Shown: positions 1 through 8,350 of the stretch, one piece after another | How positions within the stretch are numbered: position 1 is the first letter of the stretch | How the letters are laid out: the number at the start of each line of letters is the position of its first letter | Assembly (NCBI RefSeq): GCF_003148905.1 | Contig: NZ_QGHC01000006.1 | Location: forward strand, 1-40,186 | Direction of reading: 5' to 3' | Origin: Fulvimonas soli | Lineage (GTDB): Bacteria; Pseudomonadota; Gammaproteobacteria; Xanthomonadales; Rhodanobacteraceae | DNA: 40,186 nt | The notes under the pieces: model-generated | Databases searched by the model: none | What the model was told of the DNA's origin: nothing | Seen by the model: the letters and a program-made list of their open reading frames with translations, nothing else | Position numbers and translations under genes: made by a program

Positions 1-6
1 GGCGGG

Positions 7-40
7 GTTTTTCGACGGGGCTCCTGCCCCGACGAAAAAC
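7..40. terminator. Bidirectional terminator-like hairpin
   Basis: A near-perfect inverted repeat with 15-base arms (GTTTTTCGACGGGGC and GCCCCGACGAAAAAC, one mismatch) around a TCCT loop. A GC-rich core flanked by A/T tracts on both sides is the layout of a terminator that works in both directions. The gene it serves would lie left of the window. The rest of 41-164 shows no gene, only a small hairpin with arms CGCTCGC and GCGAGCG near position 143. Confidence 0.5.
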
Positions 41-164
41 TGGCCCGCCTCCCTGCGGGCCACCCTCCGGGCTGGTCCGCCGCCCACCCGCCGCGCCATA
101 GGGGCCCCGAAAGAGCAGCGTGCTTCCTTGCGCGCACTCCTCACGCTCGCTGCGCGAGCGAGAA

Positions 165-334
165 GCGGGAGGCGAGGGACGAGAGGCGAGCAGCGAGTGG
201 TGAGAAGTGAGTGGTGAGAAGTGAGTGGTGAGAAGTGAGTGGTGAGAAGTGAGTGGTGAGAAGTGAGTGGTGAGAAGTGAGTGGTGAGAAGTGAGTGGTG
301 AGTGGTGAGTGGTGAGTGGTGAGTGGTGAGTGGT
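165..334. repeat. Heptad tandem repeat array (GAGTGGT/GAGAAGT)
   Basis: From 195 to 292 the 14-base unit GAGTGGTGAGAAGT repeats seven times without error. From 293 to 334 only the 7-base half GAGTGGT repeats six times. The stretch 165-194 is a decayed version of the same heptad pattern. The array does not encode a plausible protein and has no spacers, so it is not CRISPR. Perfect copies suggest recent expansion by slippage. Short heptad arrays with a different unit (GGGGAAC) occur elsewhere in this window. Confidence 0.9.
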
Positions 335-350
335 GGGCGAATCAGGGCGG

Positions 351-459
351 GACTTTCGGATGTGCCGCGCCTTGCGCCCTCTCCCCTCCGGGGAGAGGGC
401 TGGGGCGAGGGGCGGGGCTAGCGAAGGAATCACATCCCCATCCCGCTAGCCCGAAAGTC
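351..459. repeat. Inverted-repeat element with internal hairpin
   Basis: The 9-base ends GACTTTCGG (351-359) and CCGAAAGTC (451-459) are perfect inverted repeats. Inside lies a perfect 11-bp hairpin (376-400, arms GCCCTCTCCCC and GGGGAGAGGGC). The element sits just ahead of the M13 peptidase gene. It may be a small non-autonomous mobile element or only a folded leader or terminator. No gene is seen in 1-524. Confidence 0.35.
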
Positions 460-524
460 ATGCACCGCAACCCCCGCCACGCGGTCCATCATGGGCGCCC
501 TTAATTCCTGGCGAGGTGGCAACC

Positions 525-2588
525 ATGCGACGCATCCGGTGGACTCTCACGACAGCGCTGCTGCTCGGCTCGGCGGTGGCGCCGGCGGCCTTCGCCGCCA
601 CGGCGCCGGCGCTGCACCAGGGCGTGGACCAGGCGGGCATGGACCGCTCGGTGAAGCCCGGCGACGACTTCGACGCCTACGCCAACGGCGGCTGGCGCAA
701 GACCGCGGTGATCCCCGCCGACCGCGCCAGCACCGGCATCTTCCTGCAGGTGTTCGAGAAGGCCGAGAAGCGCAACGCCGAGCTGGTGAAGGGCGTGGCC
801 GCCAGCCATCCGGCCGCCGGCACCGACGCGCGCCGGATCGCCGACTACTACGCCGCCTTCATGGACGAGGCCGCGATCGAGAAGGCCGGCCTCGCGCCGC
901 TCAAGCCCGAGCTGGACGCCATCGACGCGATCAGGGACCGCGCCGGCCTGGCCCGCGCGCTGGGCGCGCAGCTGCGCGCCGACGTGGACCCGATCAACGC
1001 CACCAACTTCCAGACCGAGCACCTGTTCGGCCTGTTCGTGACGCAGGGCCTGGAAGACCCCGACCACAACATGGCCTACCTGCTGCAGGGCGGCCTGGGC
1101 ATGCCCAGCCGCGAGTACTACCTGTCCGCCGACAAGGACATGGCCGCGGTGCGCGAGAAGTACCTGGCCCACGTCGCCACGCTGTTCCGGCTGGCCGGCG
1201 ACGCCGACGCCGACGCCAAGGCCAGGAAGGTGTTCGACCTGGAGACCAGGATCGCCAGGGCGCAGGCCAGCCTGGTCGACAGCGAGGACGTGCACAAGGC
1301 CAACAACCCGTGGCCGCGCGAGGCCTACGCCAGCAAGGCGCCGGGGCTGGACTGGGACGCCTTCTTCGCCGCCGCCGGCCTCGATTCGGCCAAGGTGGTG
1401 GACGCCTGGCAGCCGGACGCGATCCGCGGCCTGTCCGCGCTGGTCGCCAGCGAGCCGCTGGACAGCTGGAAGGCCTGGCTGCGCTTCCACGCCATCAACG
1501 AGGTCGAGTCGCTGCTGCCCAAGGCCTTCGCCGACGCCAGCTTCGACTTCTACGGCCGCACCCTGCAGGGCACGCCCAGGCAGCGCGACCGCTGGAAGCG
1601 CGCGCTCGGCCTGGTCAACCTGGACCTCGGCGACGCGGTGGGCAGGCTGTACGTGCAGAAGTACTTCCCAGCCTCCTCCAAGGCGCAGGTGCAGGCGATG
1701 GTGAAGAACATCCTGGCCGCCTTCGACGAGCGCGTGGACAGCCTGGACTGGATGACCCCGGCCACCAAGCAGAAGGCCAAGGCCAAGATCGCCACGCTGA
1801 AGGTCGGCGTGGGCTACCCGGAGACCTGGCGCGACTACGCCGCGCTGGAGATCCGCGCCGACGACCCGGTGGGCAACCACCTGCGTGCGCGGAAGTTCGA
1901 GTACGAGCACCAGAAGGCCAAGCTCGGCCGGCCGGTGGACCGCGGCGAGTGGTGGATGACGCCGCAGACGGTGAACGCGGTGAACCTGCCGCTGCAGAAC
2001 GCGCTGAACTTCCCGGCGGCGATCCTGGAGGCGCCGTTCTTCGACCCGAAGGCCGACGCGGCCAGCAACTACGGCTCGATCGGCGCGGTGATCGGCCACG
2101 AGATCAGCCACAGCTTCGACAACACCGGCGCCGAGTTCGACGCGGAAGGCCGCATGGCCAACTGGTGGACGCCGGAGGACCAGGCCCACTTCAAGGCCGC
2201 CGGGCAGAAGCTGGTGGCGCAGTACGACGCCTACGAGGTGCTGCCGGGCCTGCACGTCAAGGGCCAGCAGACGCTGGGCGAGAACATCGCCGACGTCTCC
2301 GGCCTCACCGTGGCGTGGATCGCCTACCACAAGTCGCTCGGCGGCAAGAGCGCGCCGGTGATCGGCGGGCTGACCGGCGACCAGCGCTTCTTCCTCGCCT
2401 TCGCGCAGTCCTGGCGCGAGAAGACCCGCGAGGCGGCGCTGCGCCAGCAGGTGATCGCCGACGGCCACGCGCCGGGGCGCTTCCGCGCGCAGACCGTGCG
2501 CAACCTCGACGCCTGGTACGACGCCTTCGGGCCGCGGCCGGGCGAGAAGCTCTACCTCGATCCGGCGCAGCGGGTGAAGATTTGGTAG
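525..2588 (+). CDS. Secreted M13 family zinc metallopeptidase (PepO/neprilysin-like)
   Basis: A 687-residue M13 peptidase, the usual length for the family, predicted to cleave oligopeptides outside the cytoplasm. The N-terminus (MRRIRWTLTTALLLGSAVAP...) is a Sec signal peptide. The zinc site is HEISH (H525, H529, catalytic E526), and the third ligand is E586 in the family motif ENIAD. The protein ends in the typical VKIW. The substrate-binding stretch reads VNAVNLP where many M13 members have NAYY-P. ATG 525 is chosen over GTG 516 because GAGG at 513-516 is 8 bases upstream of it. The gene stands alone and is followed by a REP element and a terminator shared with the convergent gene. Confidence 0.93.
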   Translation: MRRIRWTLTTALLLGSAVAPAAFAATAPALHQGVDQAGMDRSVKPGDDFDAYANGGWRKTAVIPADRASTGIFLQVFEKAEKRNAELVKGVAASHPAAGTDARRIADYYAAFMDEAAIEKAGLAPLKPELDAIDAIRDRAGLARALGAQLRADVDPINATNFQTEHLFGLFVTQGLEDPDHNMAYLLQGGLGMPSREYYLSADKDMAAVREKYLAHVATLFRLAGDADADAKARKVFDLETRIARAQASLVDSEDVHKANNPWPREAYASKAPGLDWDAFFAAAGLDSAKVVDAWQPDAIRGLSALVASEPLDSWKAWLRFHAINEVESLLPKAFADASFDFYGRTLQGTPRQRDRWKRALGLVNLDLGDAVGRLYVQKYFPASSKAQVQAMVKNILAAFDERVDSLDWMTPATKQKAKAKIATLKVGVGYPETWRDYAALEIRADDPVGNHLRARKFEYEHQKAKLGRPVDRGEWWMTPQTVNAVNLPLQNALNFPAAILEAPFFDPKADAASNYGSIGAVIGHEISHSFDNTGAEFDAEGRMANWWTPEDQAHFKAAGQKLVAQYDAYEVLPGLHVKGQQTLGENIADVSGLTVAWIAYHKSLGGKSAPVIGGLTGDQRFFLAFAQSWREKTREAALRQQVIADGHAPGRFRAQTVRNLDAWYDAFGPRPGEKLYLDPAQRVKIW

Positions 2589-2619
2589 GCAGGGATGGCC
2601 CGGCCCGGTCGGCCAGGCC

Positions 2620-2684
2620 ATCGCGGCCGGAGGCCGCTCCACAAGGCTTGCCGCAACCCTGTGGGAGCGGCCTCCGGCCGCGAT
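2620..2684. repeat. REP-like palindromic element, copy 1
   Basis: The 21-base arms at 2620-2640 and 2664-2684 are perfect reverse complements (core GCGGCCGGAGGCCGCTCC) separated by 23 bases. Related copies lie at 21411-21475 and 38527-38600. All are intergenic. Elements with GTGGGAGCGGCC cores are dispersed REPs in Pseudomonas and Xanthomonadales. No RAYT transposase is in this window. Confidence 0.85.
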
Positions 2685-2714
2685 AAGCAGCAAGGCCGCC
2701 GCCTTCGCAGACCA

Positions 2715-2746
2715 CGAAAAAGGCCCCGCACGCGGGGCCTTTTTCG
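2715..2746. terminator. Bidirectional rho-independent terminator
   Basis: A perfect hairpin with CGAAAAAGGCCCCGC and GCGGGGCCTTTTTCG arms. The A tract on the left and T tract on the right let it act on both strands, which fits its place between the convergent M13 peptidase gene and the small secreted protein gene. Confidence 0.88.
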
Positions 2747-2768
2747 CGCGGGCGCCTTGCGGGGCCGC

Positions 2769-3125
2769 TTACCAGGAGCGCACGTCCACCACGCTGACCG
2801 TGTAGGTCTGCATGTCGCTCTGGTAGCGGAACAGCCGGCCCATGTCGAAGTCCACCGACTGGCCCGGCGCGATGTTGGCGGTGCCGGCCGGCCAGCCCTT
2901 CTTGGCCACCAGCACGTTGCCGCTGGCGTCCTTGGCCTCGACTTGGATCTGCGCGGCGGCGGGCTCGGCGCAGTGGTTCACCAGCTGGCCCTTCATGCTC
3001 ATGCGCGGGCTGCCGGCGGAGGAGGCGACCTTGAAGTCCTGGATGGCGAAGTCGGTGGCCGCGCAACCGGCATGGGCAGCCAGCGGGGCGGCCAGGAGCA
3101 GGGCGGAAGCGAGCAGGGTTTTCAT
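2769..3125 (-). CDS. Small secreted protein of unknown function
   Basis: A 118-residue protein with a clear Sec signal peptide (MKTLLASALLLAAPLAAHAG, probable cleavage after AHA). The mature part of about 100 residues has a beta-rich look (VEAKDASGNVLVAKKG, MQTYTVSVVDVRSW) that resembles small FxLYD/CARDB-type immunoglobulin-like domains, a guess from pattern only. Two cysteines, one near the mature N-terminus and one mid-domain, could form a disulfide. It is a single gene, convergent with the M13 peptidase and sharing its terminator. I do not recognise a function. Confidence 0.75.
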   Translation of the reverse strand: MKTLLASALLLAAPLAAHAGCAATDFAIQDFKVASSAGSPRMSMKGQLVNHCAEPAAAQIQVEAKDASGNVLVAKKGWPAGTANIAPGQSVDFDMGRLFRYQSDMQTYTVSVVDVRSW

Positions 3126-3200
3126 GGGCGTATCCGTCGGTGTCAGGGGAATGTCGGGAATGTGACGACACCCCTTGCATCGGCGGCGACGCGGAAAACT

Positions 3201-3779
3201 TTAGGCCCCGCCGCCGCGCCCGTGCTCGATGAACCACAGCCCGGCGAACAGCTTGGGGTCGATCGAGTAGCCCTCCGCCGCCCGCGCGAACAGCCAGGCG
3301 CCGGCCTCGGCGCGCGGCACCTCGTGCACCACGATGTCCTCGGTCTCGTCGCCGCCGCCCGGGCCGACCTTCTCCAGGTCCCAGGCGCGCACGAAGGCGA
3401 TCATCTCGGTGCTCATGCCCGAGGACGAGGGCCCCTCGTGGATGAACTCCAGCCGCCCGCAGCGGTAGCCGGTCTCCTCCTCCAGCTCGCGCCGCGCCGC
3501 CAGCAGGGCGCTCTCGTCCGCCTGTCCGGCCAGGTCGCCGACCAGGCCGGCCGGCATCTCGATGGTGTTCTTCAGGATCGACACGCGGTACTGCTCCACG
3601 AACAGCACCTTGTCCTCCGGCGTCACCGCCAGGATGATCACCGCCCCGCCGGGGTTGTTGCGCGCCGCGTACTCCCAGCGCCCGCGCCGGTACAGGCTCA
3701 GCCACTTGCCGCGGTAGAGCGTCTCCTCGGGCGCGCGGGCGTCGGCGGGAATGCGGGGATCGGCGGGATTCATGGGCAT
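3201..3779 (-). CDS. Nudix hydrolase (ADP-ribose pyrophosphatase-like)
   Basis: A 192-residue protein of the ADP-sugar pyrophosphatase group of Nudix enzymes, which split nucleoside diphosphates linked to another group. The Nudix box ends in REL-EEE-TGY after ESALLAAR, giving the metal-binding E/REUxEExGU residues. The glycine at the start of the box is displaced by about two to four residues (GLVGDLAGQADE). The segments VLFVEQYR and IEMPAGLVGD before the box are typical of NudF/NudE-like enzymes. The start is either ATG 3779 or ATG 3773 (MPMNP); neither has a strong ribosome binding site. The substrate cannot be fixed from sequence. Confidence 0.85.
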   Translation of the reverse strand: MPMNPADPRIPADARAPEETLYRGKWLSLYRRGRWEYAARNNPGGAVIILAVTPEDKVLFVEQYRVSILKNTIEMPAGLVGDLAGQADESALLAARRELEEETGYRCGRLEFIHEGPSSSGMSTEMIAFVRAWDLEKVGPGGGDETEDIVVHEVPRAEAGAWLFARAAEGYSIDPKLFAGLWFIEHGRGGGA

Positions 3780-3848
3780 CGCGGTCCGGTCGTGGGCACC
3801 GCGGCATGTTGCCGTGCCGCCGCGACGCCCACAACCGCGCCCTCGCGC

Positions 3849-4793
3849 TCAGGCGGGCAGCGGCTGCGGCCGGATGCGCACCGCCCAGGCCACGCCGGCC
3901 GCCAGCAGCGCGATGCCCAGCAGGGCGAGCGGGCCGGGCGGATGCCCGCGCAAGGCGAAGGCGTAGCCCAGCGCGGCCAGCGTCTCGAACACGATCAGCT
4001 GGCCGGCCAGCGCGGTGGGCAGGCGCTGGCTGGCCGCGTTCCAGCACAGCGTGCCCAGCCAGGAGGCGAACAGCCCGATCGCCGCCATCAGCGCCACGAA
4101 GCGCAGCGGCTGCGGGCCGAACGGCATCGGGAAGCCGGCGCCGGCCGCACGCAGCGCCGGCCACAGCAGCAGGTAGCCGGCCAGCGCCAATGGCAGCGTG
4201 GCCACGCCCTGCGCGGTGGTCCAGGCGCGCGGGCTGCGTTCCGGGTGCCGGCGCAGCCAGTCCGCGTTGCGCAGCGGGTACCAGGTCCAGCACGCCACCG
4301 CGGCGCAGGCGAGCAGCACGCCCTGCAGGCGGCCGGCCCCGGCCGCGGCGTCCGGCGCGTGCAGCTCGGCCTGGTTGACGCAGGCGATGCCCAGCGCGAT
4401 CAGCGCCAGCGAGGGCGCCAGCCGCAGCCAGGGCAGCCGGCCGTCGCGTCGCGCGTCGCGCAGGTTGACGCTGACCGCGATCACCACCGGCAGCGTGCCG
4501 ATGATCATCGTCGGCAGCGGCGCGCCGGCGAGCTGGATCGCGCCGGCCAGGCACAGGTAGTAGAGCAGGTTGCCGACGGCGGCGAGCTTGAGCGCCTCGG
4601 TCCAGTCCGCGCGCCCCAGCCGCGCCAGCGCGGCGCGGTCCATCCGCGCCAGCGGCAGCGCGATCAGGCCGAAGGCGAGGTAGCGCCCCACCGACAGCAG
4701 TGCGGCGGGATAGCCGGGCAGCAGCAGCGGGGCGACGAACACCAGGCCCCACATCAGGCCCGCGGCGAGTGCGTAGAGGATGCCGGTGCACAT
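3849..4793 (-). CDS. EamA/DMT family transporter
   Basis: A polytopic inner-membrane protein of about 314 residues with around ten hydrophobic segments, the size and pattern of the 10-TM drug/metabolite transporter superfamily, which has two EamA repeats. The N-terminal helix (MCTGILYALAAGLMWGLVF) starts directly at ATG 4793. The open frame continues 28 codons further upstream but that part is polar and unlike the family, so the shorter start is chosen. The substrate is unknown; relatives export amino acids, purines or drugs. It lies 69 bases downstream of the Nudix gene on the same strand, but there is no sign that the two act together. Confidence 0.87.
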   Translation of the reverse strand: MCTGILYALAAGLMWGLVFVAPLLLPGYPAALLSVGRYLAFGLIALPLARMDRAALARLGRADWTEALKLAAVGNLLYYLCLAGAIQLAGAPLPTMIIGTLPVVIAVSVNLRDARRDGRLPWLRLAPSLALIALGIACVNQAELHAPDAAAGAGRLQGVLLACAAVACWTWYPLRNADWLRRHPERSPRAWTTAQGVATLPLALAGYLLLWPALRAAGAGFPMPFGPQPLRFVALMAAIGLFASWLGTLCWNAASQRLPTALAGQLIVFETLAALGYAFALRGHPPGPLALLGIALLAAGVAWAVRIRPQPLPA

Positions 4794-4883
4794 GCGGGCA
4801 GCGTGGCGGCCCGCGGCGGCGGCGTCTTGTACGAGATTGCTCGGCCGGCCGTGCGGCGGCGGCCACGCCGTCCGCACCCCTCG

Positions 4884-4935
4884 TCGTCACTCCAGCGCAG
4901 GCCTGGCCGTCATTCCGGCGCAGGCCGGAATCCAG
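4884..4935. repeat. Solo arm of the CGTCATTCCGGC repeat
   Basis: Positions 4908-4935 match one arm of the MITE-like element at 8232-8350. Just before it, 4884-4905 is a decayed copy of the same arm in the same direction. The opposite arm is absent, so this looks like a remnant in the 208-base gap between the EamA transporter and the exonuclease gene. Nothing else is seen in that gap. Confidence 0.75.
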
Positions 4936-5001
4936 CGGAGCGCGCGCCCGGCGTATTCAGTTCCCCAACACCGGGGCCATTGGATGCGGTAGCCATGTGG
5001 G

Positions 5002-5910
5002 CTATGGGTCCAGCAGGGCGCGCATCCGCGAGCGCGTCAGCGGCCCGAAGCGCAGCCGCCCGCACAGCTCGTCCAGCCGCGCCTCGTCGCCGCGCAGGCG
5101 GCGCAGGGCGTCGGCCCCGGGCGCCACCGGCGCGTCGAGCGCGATGCGGGTGAGCCGGCGATAGAGCCGCACGGCTTCGGCGTGTTCGCGCAGTTTCGCC
5201 GCGCAGCTGGCCGCGCCGCGGATGCGCAGGTAGGCCACCTCGTCCACGCGGTCGAGCAGCGCGTCGAGGCTGCCGAAGTGGGCGAGCAGCGCGGCGGCGG
5301 TCTTGGCGCCGACGCCGGGCACGCCGGGGACGTTGTCCACCGGGTCGCCGCACAGCGCCAGGTAGTCGGCCACCTGGTGCGGATGCACGCCGAGCTTCTC
5401 GTGCACGCCGGCCGGTCCCCAGCGCTGGTTGCGCGCGTAGTCCCACTGCTCGTCGTGCTCGCCGAGCAGCTGGCCGAAGTCCTTGTCGGCGGAGACGATC
5501 ACGCCGCGCAGGCCGTGCCCGCGCAGGCTCCACAGCGCGCTGCCGATCAGGTCGTCGGCCTCGTAGCTGTGGTCGATCAGCACCGTGACGCCGAGCGCCT
5601 GCGTCACCTCGCGGCACAGCACGAACTGGCGCTCCAGGTCGGGCGGCGGCAGCTCGCGGTTGGCCTTGTAGGGCGGGTAGATGGCGTTGCGGAAGGAGGT
5701 GGTGAGCGAGGCGTCGAAGGCCACCGCCACGTGCTCGGGCCGCGCCTTCTCCAGCAGCTCGCAGAGGAAGCGCGCGTAGCCGTGCACCGCGTTGACCGGG
5801 CGGCCGTCGGCGTCGTGGAACTCGTCCGGCATCGAGTGCCAGGCGCGGAACACGTACAGGCTGCCGTCGATCAGGTGGACGGCGGCCGCGCCGTTCATGC
5901 CGGCGTCCAT
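5002..5910 (-). CDS. Stand-alone 5'-3' exonuclease / flap endonuclease-like protein (PolA N-terminal domain type)
   Basis: About 302 residues matching the 5'-nuclease domain of DNA polymerase I without the polymerase. Metal-ligand motifs are present: HLIDGSLYVFRAWH near the start, VAVAFD, YEADDLIGS and VSADKDFGQL, followed by the helix-hairpin-helix DNA-binding stretch GDPVDNVPGVPGVGAKTAA. Such proteins (Xni/ExoIX-like or longer) remove 5' flaps or primers during repair. ATG 5910 has AGGAGG ten bases upstream. ATG 5898, whose A of ATGA lies at the nitroreductase stop, is the alternative. Either start makes the gene overlap the nitroreductase, so the two are probably translated together. Confidence 0.88.
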   Translation of the reverse strand: MDAGMNGAAAVHLIDGSLYVFRAWHSMPDEFHDADGRPVNAVHGYARFLCELLEKARPEHVAVAFDASLTTSFRNAIYPPYKANRELPPPDLERQFVLCREVTQALGVTVLIDHSYEADDLIGSALWSLRGHGLRGVIVSADKDFGQLLGEHDEQWDYARNQRWGPAGVHEKLGVHPHQVADYLALCGDPVDNVPGVPGVGAKTAAALLAHFGSLDALLDRVDEVAYLRIRGAASCAAKLREHAEAVRLYRRLTRIALDAPVAPGADALRRLRGDEARLDELCGRLRFGPLTRSRMRALLDP

Positions 5911-6470
5911 TCGCGGTAGACCTCCTCCAGCGCCGGGCGCTCGCGCTCGGGCACCTCGGCCTGCGGCGTGCCGATGTGCACGAAGCCGGTGATCTTCTCG
6001 TTCGGCGCCAGCCCGAGCAGCGTGGCCACCTCGGCGTCGTAGGCGGCCCAGCCGGTCAGCCACTGCGCGCCGTAGCCCAGCGCCTGCGCGCCGAGCAGCA
6101 GGTTGTAGGCCACGCAGCCGGAGCTGAGCTGCTGCTCGATCGGCGGCACCTTGCTGTCCTGCGCGATGCGCGCCACCACCACCAGCACCAGCGGGGCGTG
6201 GGCGTAGCGGTTGCGCTCCTTCTCCTGCTTGGCCCCGGACATCGCCGGGTCGCGCGCCAGCGCCAGCGCGGCCAGCCGCTCGCCGAACGCGCGCTTGGCC
6301 TCGCCGCGGAGCGCGATCAGCCGGAACGGCACCAGCTTGCCGTGGTCGGGCACGCGGATCGCCGCCTGCAGCAGCGCGCGCAGCGCGTCGCCCTCGGGCG
6401 CGGGCGCGCCGAGCTGGCGCGAGGGAACCGACAGGCGTTGCTGGAGGACGGCGAGCGGGGAATCGGGCAT
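5895..6470 (-). CDS. Nitroreductase family protein (YdjA-like)
   Basis: A 191-residue FMN-dependent nitroreductase of the small YdjA type. Visible family features are the N-terminal RLSVPSRQLGAPAP, the RVPDHGKLVPFRLIAL segment for flavin binding, the SSGCVAYNLLLGAQALGYGAQWLTGW core and the C-terminal LGLAPNEKITGFVHIGTP. The natural substrate of this group is uncertain. ATG 6470 is the only start that fits the family N-terminus. The 3' end overlaps the exonuclease start, so the pair is an operon. Confidence 0.93.
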   Translation of the reverse strand: MPDSPLAVLQQRLSVPSRQLGAPAPEGDALRALLQAAIRVPDHGKLVPFRLIALRGEAKRAFGERLAALALARDPAMSGAKQEKERNRYAHAPLVLVVVARIAQDSKVPPIEQQLSSGCVAYNLLLGAQALGYGAQWLTGWAAYDAEVATLLGLAPNEKITGFVHIGTPQAEVPERERPALEEVYREWTPA

Positions 6471-6502
6471 GGGGACGATCCGGGGAGGGCGGAACCGCGA
6501 TG

Positions 6503-6937
6503 TTAACCCGCCCCGGCCAGCGCCTCGCCGCGCGCCGGCAGGCGGAAGGCGCCGGGCAGCAGCGCGCCCACCGTGGTGGCCTCGTGCGTCTCGCCGAGGT
6601 TGCCCAGCAGCACCGGCATGGCCGCGTCGCACAGCTCGGCCATCACCTGGCGGCAGGCGCCGCAGGGGCTGACCGGGCCGGGCGTGTCGGCCACCACCGC
6701 CAGCGCGGCGAAGTCGCCCGGCCGGCAGCCGGCGGCGACGGCGGCGAACAGCGCGGTGCGCTCGGCGCAGTTGCACAGGCCGTAGGCGGCGTTCTCCACG
6801 TTGCAGCCCTCGAACAGGCGGCCGTCGCGGGTCTGCACCACCGCGCCGACGGCGAAGCGCGAGTAGGGCGCCCAGGCGCGCTCGCGCGCCCTGCGGGCCA
6901 GGGAAAGAAGCGAAGCGGACGTTGCGGTCGCGGACAT
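6503..6937 (-). CDS. cdd: Cytidine deaminase
   Basis: A 144-residue homotetrameric-type (Bacillus-like) cytidine deaminase that converts cytidine and deoxycytidine to uridine and deoxyuridine in pyrimidine salvage. The zinc ligands are C57 (motif CAE, catalytic E59), C92 and C95 (motif PCGAC). The N-terminal YSRFAVGA and EGCNVENAAYG are typical substrate-binding segments. ATG 6937 has GGAG about 6 bases upstream. The open frame runs further upstream but the extra part has no family match. It is followed after 32 bases by the nitroreductase and is divergent from pntAA. Confidence 0.95.
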   Translation of the reverse strand: MSATATSASLLSLARRARERAWAPYSRFAVGAVVQTRDGRLFEGCNVENAAYGLCNCAERTALFAAVAAGCRPGDFAALAVVADTPGPVSPCGACRQVMAELCDAAMPVLLGNLGETHEATTVGALLPGAFRLPARGEALAGAG

Positions 6938-7074
6938 CGGGATCTCCGTTGGACCCCGGCCGGCGGGCGTCGCGCGCCGGCCGGTGGGCCAGTCTACCCC
7001 CGATGCGCGGCCGGCGGGCAAGCGGGCGCGGGCTTGGGCTAGGATGCGCGGACTCACAGCGCGAGGGGATGCCG

Positions 7075-8175
7075 ATGCCGATCACCGTGGCCGCATTGCG
7101 AGAGACCGCCGCCGGCGAGCGGCGCGTGGCGATCACGCCCGAGGCGGCGCGCAAGCTGCGCGCCAGGGGCGCGCGCGTGCTGCTGGAGCGCGGCGCGGGC
7201 GCGGCGGCCGGGTTCCCCGACGCGGCCTACGCCGACGCGGAGTTCGCCGACGCCGACGCGGTGCTGGCGCAGGCCGACCTGCTGGCCTGCGTGCTGCCGC
7301 CGGACGACGCGGCCTATGCGAGGCTGCGCGAGGGCGCCACGGTGGTGGGCCAGCTGCGGCCCTACGGTGCGGCGGCGCGCATCGTGGCGCTGGGCCGGCG
7401 CAAGCTCACCGCCTTCGCGCTGGAGCTGCTGCCGCGCACCACCCGCGCGCAGGCGATGGACGTGCTGAGCTCGCAGGCCGCGGTGGCCGGCTACCGCGCC
7501 ATGCTGATCGCCGCCGAGGCCTGTCCCAAGTTCTTCCCGATGCTGACCACCGCGGCGGGCACCATCCGCCCGTCCAGGGTGCTGGTGATCGGCGCCGGCG
7601 TGGCCGGCCTGCAGGCGATCGCCACCGCGCGCCGGCTGGGCGCGCAGGTGGAGGGCTACGACGTGCGCCCGGAGACGCGCGAGCAGGTGGAGTCGCTGGG
7701 CGCGAAGTTCCTCGACCTCGGCGTCAGCGCCGCCGGCAGCGGCGGCTACGCGCGCGAGCTGAGCGCGGAGGAGCGCGCCGCGCAGCAGCAGGCGCTGGCC
7801 GAGCACCTGAAGTCGGTGGACGTGATCGTCACCACCGCCGCGGTGCCGGGGCGCCCGGCGCCGAAGATCCTCACCGCGGCGATGGTGCAGGGCATGCGCC
7901 CCGGCGCGCTGGTGGTGGACCTGGCCGCGGAGGGCGGCGGCAACTGCGAGCTGACCCGGCCGGGCGAGCGGGTGGAACACGATGGCGTGGTCGTGCTGGG
8001 GCCGCTCAACCTGCCGGCCGGCGCGCCGCTGCACGCCTCGGAGATGTACGCGCGCAACGTGTACAACTTCCTGGAGCTGCTGCTCAAGGACGGCGCGCTG
8101 CAACCGGACTTCGCCGACGAGCTGGTGGAGAAGACCTGCCTGGTCCGCGACGGCGCGCCGCATTTCCACGGCTGA
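7075..8175 (+). CDS. pntAA: NAD(P) transhydrogenase subunit alpha part 1
   Basis: The 366-residue NAD(H)-binding domain I of proton-translocating transhydrogenase, which transfers hydride between NADH and NADP+ at the inner membrane. It begins with the family segment ERRVAITPEAARKL. It has a Rossmann motif in VLVIGAGVAGLQAIATARRLGA, followed by the acidic YDVRPE, and the conserved LNLPAGAPLHASEMYARNVYNF near the end. The length matches the split (three-subunit) form. ATG 7075 is preceded by GAGGGG with 6 bases spacing; ATG 7069 is possible. Its partners pntAB and pntB lie 2 kb downstream, beyond a block of minus-strand genes, so it is probably expressed from its own promoter. Confidence 0.95.
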   Translation: MPITVAALRETAAGERRVAITPEAARKLRARGARVLLERGAGAAAGFPDAAYADAEFADADAVLAQADLLACVLPPDDAAYARLREGATVVGQLRPYGAAARIVALGRRKLTAFALELLPRTTRAQAMDVLSSQAAVAGYRAMLIAAEACPKFFPMLTTAAGTIRPSRVLVIGAGVAGLQAIATARRLGAQVEGYDVRPETREQVESLGAKFLDLGVSAAGSGGYARELSAEERAAQQQALAEHLKSVDVIVTTAAVPGRPAPKILTAAMVQGMRPGALVVDLAAEGGGNCELTRPGERVEHDGVVVLGPLNLPAGAPLHASEMYARNVYNFLELLLKDGALQPDFADELVEKTCLVRDGAPHFHG

Positions 8176-8231
8176 GCGGCGGGCGGCGGCGGACCCTGGT
8201 CTGATCCCGCCGAAGACGTCCGACCCTCCGC

Positions 8232-8350
8232 CGTCATTCCGGCGCAGGCCGGAATCCAGTCGAAATGAACCCTGCGAAGCAGACAAAAACCGATTCGGTG
8301 TGCTTCGCCCGACGTGGCTTGACTGGATTCCGGCCTGCGCCGGAATGACG
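8232..8350. repeat. MITE-like inverted-repeat element (CGTCATTCCGGC family)
   Basis: Two perfect 30-base inverted arms (8232-8261 and 8321-8350, outer ends CGTCATTCCGGCGCAGGCC) surround 59 bases without a gene. A relative with different arms lies at 24648-24732 and a solo arm at 4908-4935. It fills the 295-base gap after pntAA; the rest of the gap (8351-8470) shows no gene. Confidence 0.88.

Noticed and set aside
165-334. The repeat array as a CRISPR locus.
   Set aside because: The units are 7 or 14 bases with no spacers between them, and there are no cas genes.
2305-4890. Very long open frames on the strand opposite known genes (for example 2305-4890 and 13692-16400, both minus strand).
   Set aside because: They overlap well-supported genes, have Arg/Ala/Gly-rich translations without domains, and arise because stop codons are rare in such GC-rich DNA.
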